This document shows positions 60,888 to 64,000 of a stretch of 64,000 bases of DNA, one piece after another (positions within the stretch are counted from its first letter, which is position 1; every line of letters begins with the position of its first letter). The stretch is from Anaeramoeba flamelloides (Eukaryota; Metamonada; Anaeramoebidae): contig JANTQA010000023.1 of the NCBI GenBank assembly GCA_027625915.1, forward strand, positions 2,790,001 through 2,854,000, read 5' to 3'. A program made the position numbers and the translations under genes. The notes under the pieces are model-generated. The model saw only the letters and a program-made list of their open reading frames with translations. It ran no database searches and was not told where the DNA came from.

Positions 60888-61084
60888 AAGTCAGTTCTAC
60901 TTTTAAGGCACAAACTTTCAACGAAATTTAAGGCACAATAAAAATCTCAAATTAAGGCACATGAATTCAAATTCTAGTAAAATAAATTGTAAAAAAAATA
61001 ATTTCAAATTTTGTGTCTTAATTTGAAATTTTTTTGTGCCTTAAATTTCGTTGATAGTTTGTGCCTTAAAAGTGGAACTGACTG
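60888..61084. mobile_element. MITE family A, copy 5 (197 bp)
   Basis: Begins AGTCAGTTCTACTTTTAAGG after TA and ends AAAAGTGGAACTGACTG before TA. The centre has the same AAATTGTAAAAAAAATAATT-type loop as copy 3. Confidence 0.8.
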
Positions 61085-61689
61085 TAACAATTAGATTATT
61101 TAAAACTTAGAAAATAAAATATTTTTCCGATTGAGAATGAAAAATAAAACCAAGTAAAGATGAAGTAACTATATCAAATGTTACCGATAAAATAAAGAAA
61201 TAAATGTTAACTCTTTTATTTATTCATGATTGATTCTTTCATTTTTTAATTTCATTTTTTAAGATAGTATATAAATATTATTATACCATAATATATGACC
61301 AACTAACATATTTGATAAAACCGTTCATATACTTGATTAAAGAAATGATTTGTATAATTCCATTTAGATTAAACTCTTTTACTTTAAATTATTCAAAGGT
61401 ACCTACCCCGTGAAACCGATTTCTTGATTTTTAAACTTACAAAAGATTATAAAATTGAAATAAAATTGAAAAAAATCTACTCCTTTGATTAATAACTCTT
61501 CATTCACCTTAAGAGTATTTTATAAAAAAAATTTTCCCAAAATTAGAATATAATTAATTCTTTTTTTAAAAATATTTTTTTAATCAGCAAAAGATTGGTT
61601 GAATTACATTATTATGTATCCTATAAAAGTAATATCTGATATATATTGTATGAATTTTTATTTTATTTTTTAAAATATCAATTTTATAT

Positions 61690-61880
61690 TTTTCTTTATT
61701 TTGAAGAGATGAAATTAGTTTCTTCTAATAACCCTAATTTCTAAATTTTTATTTAGAAATATTACTAAAAAGTCATTTATTTCTTTATCATTAACTAAAG
61801 ATAAAATAAATAATGATTTTTTGTTACAAATAATATAAAGATTATTATTCTGAAATTACTTTTCTTTATTTGAATTAATT
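61690..61880 (-). mobile_element. Decayed LINE fragment 4 (3' end only, minus strand)
   Basis: Read on the minus strand, AGTTAATGATAAAGA, TTTCTAAATAAAAATTTAGA and AATTAGG align with the extreme 3' coding end of LINE fragment 3 (SLVNDKE ... FLNKNLEIR). Only about 190 bp remain. Confidence 0.6.
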
Positions 61881-61914
61881 CTTTAATCCAAATTTTTCGA
61901 TTTTTTCCATAGAA

Positions 61915-62070
61915 TGAGTGCTGTTAGGTTTTTTAATTTTTAAAAAAAAAAATGCCTTTAGGTTTTCCAGAATTTAAAATAATTGAGTTAAATCAAAGAT
62001 TTTACTCACTTATTCTGAATTCTGTAAAACCTAGGCACTTGACAGCACTCTATGCACGTGACGACGTGAT
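61915..62070 (-). repeat. Repeat family B, copy
   Basis: One hairpin module (AATTGAGTTAAATCAAAGAT ... TTTTACTC) followed by AAAACCTAGGCACTTGACAG and CACTCTATGCACGTGACGAC. It lies next to LINE fragment 4, as the B copies at 19.6 and 58.6 kb lie next to LINE fragments. Confidence 0.55.
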
Positions 62071-62667
62071 CCCAAAGAAAATGTTCGATATCTTAATAAT
62101 TTCCAGATTAGAATGATTTTTACATAAGTTGCAGAATTTTAGTATTTAATTTATTTTTTCCATAACCATATGATTACCTGTGTAGATAATTTTTGAAATA
62201 TCAAAATCTCAGACATTTATATTTTTTATTTAATTAATATCAGATATTCAAAAAAGAATTTAGTTTAGAAACCTAAATTCGTTTTTGGTGGTTATTATAT
62301 GTTTTAATATTCGTTCAGGATTTGTATCATTAACACAAAACTTATACTATTAATTATTATAATGATTTTATACTCCTTTTTTCACTAAAAAATCCTTTTA
62401 TATTTCCCCAATTTAATTGGGTAATTAAACTAATTATACCAATGATTGTTTATCATTAATACATTAATTTTTTTTTAAAAATACATAATGTCTTTTTTAA
62501 AAAGTTCATTTGAATTTTAAAACTTTTCGAAAAGTGGCCCTAGAGAAAACAAAACATTAATCAAAAAAAAAAAAGAAAAAAAAAAAAATTGAATAATTTA
62601 GAAAAAAATTTTATATTTAAAAATTGATTTTTTTTTTTTTGTTGTTAAAAGATGAATATGGATAAAA

Positions 62668-63055
62668 GTACATACGTAAAAATATGGAAAGTTGTAAAAA
62701 TTTGAGTTATAACAATTTTAGAGAATAATATTAAGATCGATATATTTACCCACAATTTTGGTAATAGTAACGAAATCGTTGGTTTTAATTTTTAAGCTTG
62801 AATCGATTTTCAATATAAAATCGTTTGCTTGAATACCAATACTTTGATTGGAAAATGATTTTATTTTAAATATTGAAAGGTTGGGGTTCACCAAACAATT
62901 TTTTGATTAAAATTGTTCTGAGTCTATTAAGATAATCAGAGATTATATTTACTATTACCGAAATTTGGATAAATACATAGATCTCTTTATTTATCTCTAA
63001 AATTCTAAAAACTCTATTTTTTACAACATTCATATTTACAATATTGTAATAAAAA
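62668..63055. mobile_element. MITE G, copy 2 (about 388 bp)
   Basis: Same length and termini as 36237-36625: GAAAGTTGTAAAAATTTGAG on the left and CTCTATTTTTTACAACATTC on the right. The internal segment TCTATTAAGATAATCAGA is conserved between copies. Confidence 0.75.
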
Positions 63056-63369
63056 TAATTCACTTTTTTTCATCAAAACTAGGCTAGGTTACTGAAAAGG
63101 AGCTAATATTTCAATAAATTGAAAAAATAAATTGAATATATTTATTTATATGTTGTTTTATATTCGTTGTAAAAATCAATAATTGAATATTGTTAATAAT
63201 TCGAGTTATTATTTATTCTAATGTGGGGAAATATGTACATAATTTTTACAATTAGATCCAAAATTAGAAAAATTTAAGTTTTTTTTTGAAAAAGAATCAA
63301 AATATGCACTCTTATTAAAAATAAAAGCAAAAATAAAAATATGTTTAAATTTCATACATACTATATGTT

Positions 63370-63610
63370 CCAAAAAAAAACAGAACAAAATTTCATTCAA
63401 CTTGCCAAAAAAAAGAAGATTTTAATAATCAAGTAACATTTCAAAGTTTTAGTTCTTAAAATCAGCTCAAATTTACCCCTTTTAGAATTAGGAATGTTGA
63501 TGATTTATTTTAATTATATGGAAGAAAGGCGATTTAATTGGAAAGCTGAAGGAAAATTTTGATCTTATGATTTTACACTTAATAGTAAAACAAATCATTA
63601 CGAATATCAT
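63370..63610 (+). repeat. Dispersed repeat, pair with 27190-27480
   Basis: See partner for the shared blocks. It lies about 100 bp upstream of the GTPase start codon. Confidence 0.45.
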
Positions 63611-63712
63611 TTTCATAACGTTCGACCTTAAAGGCTAAAATACAAAACGATTTTTTTATTTAACCATTTTTTCTCTTTTTGTTTTTTATATTGTTGATTT
63701 AAAAAAAATCAA

Positions 63713-64000
63713 ATGGGACAAGAAGAATCAACTTTACACAAGCCAACAAGCAACCCAAAGACTTCAAATTTCCGTGTTGCCATTTTGGGACCACACAAAT
63801 GCGGAAAATCCACGTTATTTTATTCTTTGATTGGTAGCCGAAGCGAAAAATATATTCAAGCACAAAAAACTCAAAGCAGAAAGGGCACTCAGAACACAAC
63901 ACAAGAAGTAATCCGTGAACATGAATTTATTCGTTTCCTGGATCAAAAAAACAATCTTCATATTACGTGTGAGCTTGAGTGTCTTGATCCTGAAGTAATA
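63713..64000 (+). CDS. Small P-loop GTPase-like protein, 3' truncated by the window
   Basis: An ATG at 63713 opens a frame that is still open at the window end (96 codons). After a polar N-terminus comes a classic Walker A loop: hydrophobic strand FRVAILG, then GPHKCGKST at about residues 26-34 and LFYSLIG. A Thr-containing stretch that could be switch I follows (KGTQNTTQEV), then an EHEFIRFLD strand. The start MGQEES fits an N-myristoylation signal (Gly2, Ser6), as in Arf-type and some other membrane-attached G proteins. Codon composition is clearly coding and less AT-rich than the surroundings. The later NKxD-type motif lies beyond the window, so Ras-, Arf- or other subfamily cannot be decided. 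Confidence 0.82.
   Translation, partial: MGQEESTLHKPTSNPKTSNFRVAILGPHKCGKSTLFYSLIGSRSEKYIQAQKTQSRKGTQNTTQEVIREHEFIRFLDQKNNLHITCELECLDPEVI

Larger units (their letters stand above)
60208..63712. other. Intergenic region upstream of the GTPase gene
   Basis: It holds MITE A copy 5, a LINE 3' fragment (61690-61880), repeat B copy (61915-62070), MITE G copy 2 and a repeat paired with 27.2-27.5 kb. An 83-codon frame at 60441 is Lys/Ile/Phe-rich and not convincing. The last about 70 bp before 63713 are T-rich. Confidence 0.5.

Noticed and set aside
1-64000. CRISPR array, LTR retroelement, virus-like element, rRNA
   Set aside because: No regularly spaced repeats with unique spacers, no paired direct LTRs with internal genes, no capsid- or envelope-like peptides and no rRNA sequence were seen.

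Overview
This is a very AT-rich stretch (by eye about four fifths A+T) of a nuclear genome from a unicellular eukaryote. The evidence is spliceosomal GT-AG introns, a eukaryotic 60S ribosomal protein, a Pol III tRNA-Gln, site-2 protease, an RHBDL4-type rhomboid, and proteins with poly-Lys, KE and poly-Gln/Asn tracts. The style (homopolymer tracts, Lys/Glu low complexity, a calponin-homology protein with a basic linker) suggests an amoeboid protist, either Amoebozoa or the Anaeramoeba group. That placement is inference.

Layout. 1-5061 (+): an RHBDL4/RHBDD1-like rhomboid protease lacking its 5' end, split by a 3.6 kb intron. 7113-7670 (+): a Lys/Glu coiled-coil-like protein. 11342-11959 (+): an unrecognised basic protein. 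16405-23336 (+): site-2 protease in two exons around a 5.6 kb intron. 25933-26588 (-): ribosomal protein uL14/RPL23 with two introns of 111 and 122 bp. 31170-33578 (-): a single-exon calponin-homology protein. 41321-53916 (-): a GT-B glycosyltransferase with a signal anchor, inferred as three exons separated by introns of 4.4 and 5.4 kb. 55597-55666 (-): tRNA-Gln(CUG). 63713-64000 (+): the start of a small P-loop GTPase with an N-myristoylation-type terminus, cut by the window edge.

The space between exons, and most of the long introns, is a graveyard of short repeats. I find a 197-bp TA-flanked palindromic MITE in five copies, several other inverted-repeat elements (about 150 to 730 bp), a 0.7 kb dispersed repeat in two near-equal-length copies, other repeat pairs, a mosaic hairpin/A-tailed family, and four decayed fragments of one LINE lineage. 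At 56.8-60.2 kb they form a readable nest of insertions. No LTR element, virus-like element or CRISPR array was recognised.

The membrane genes share a theme. RHBDL4-type rhomboids act in the ER, S2P acts in the Golgi, and the glycosyltransferase has a Golgi-type signal anchor. I see no evidence that they are co-regulated. The main novelty is genomic: long, transposon-filled introns beside tiny ribosomal-protein introns, and several repeat families that look undescribed.
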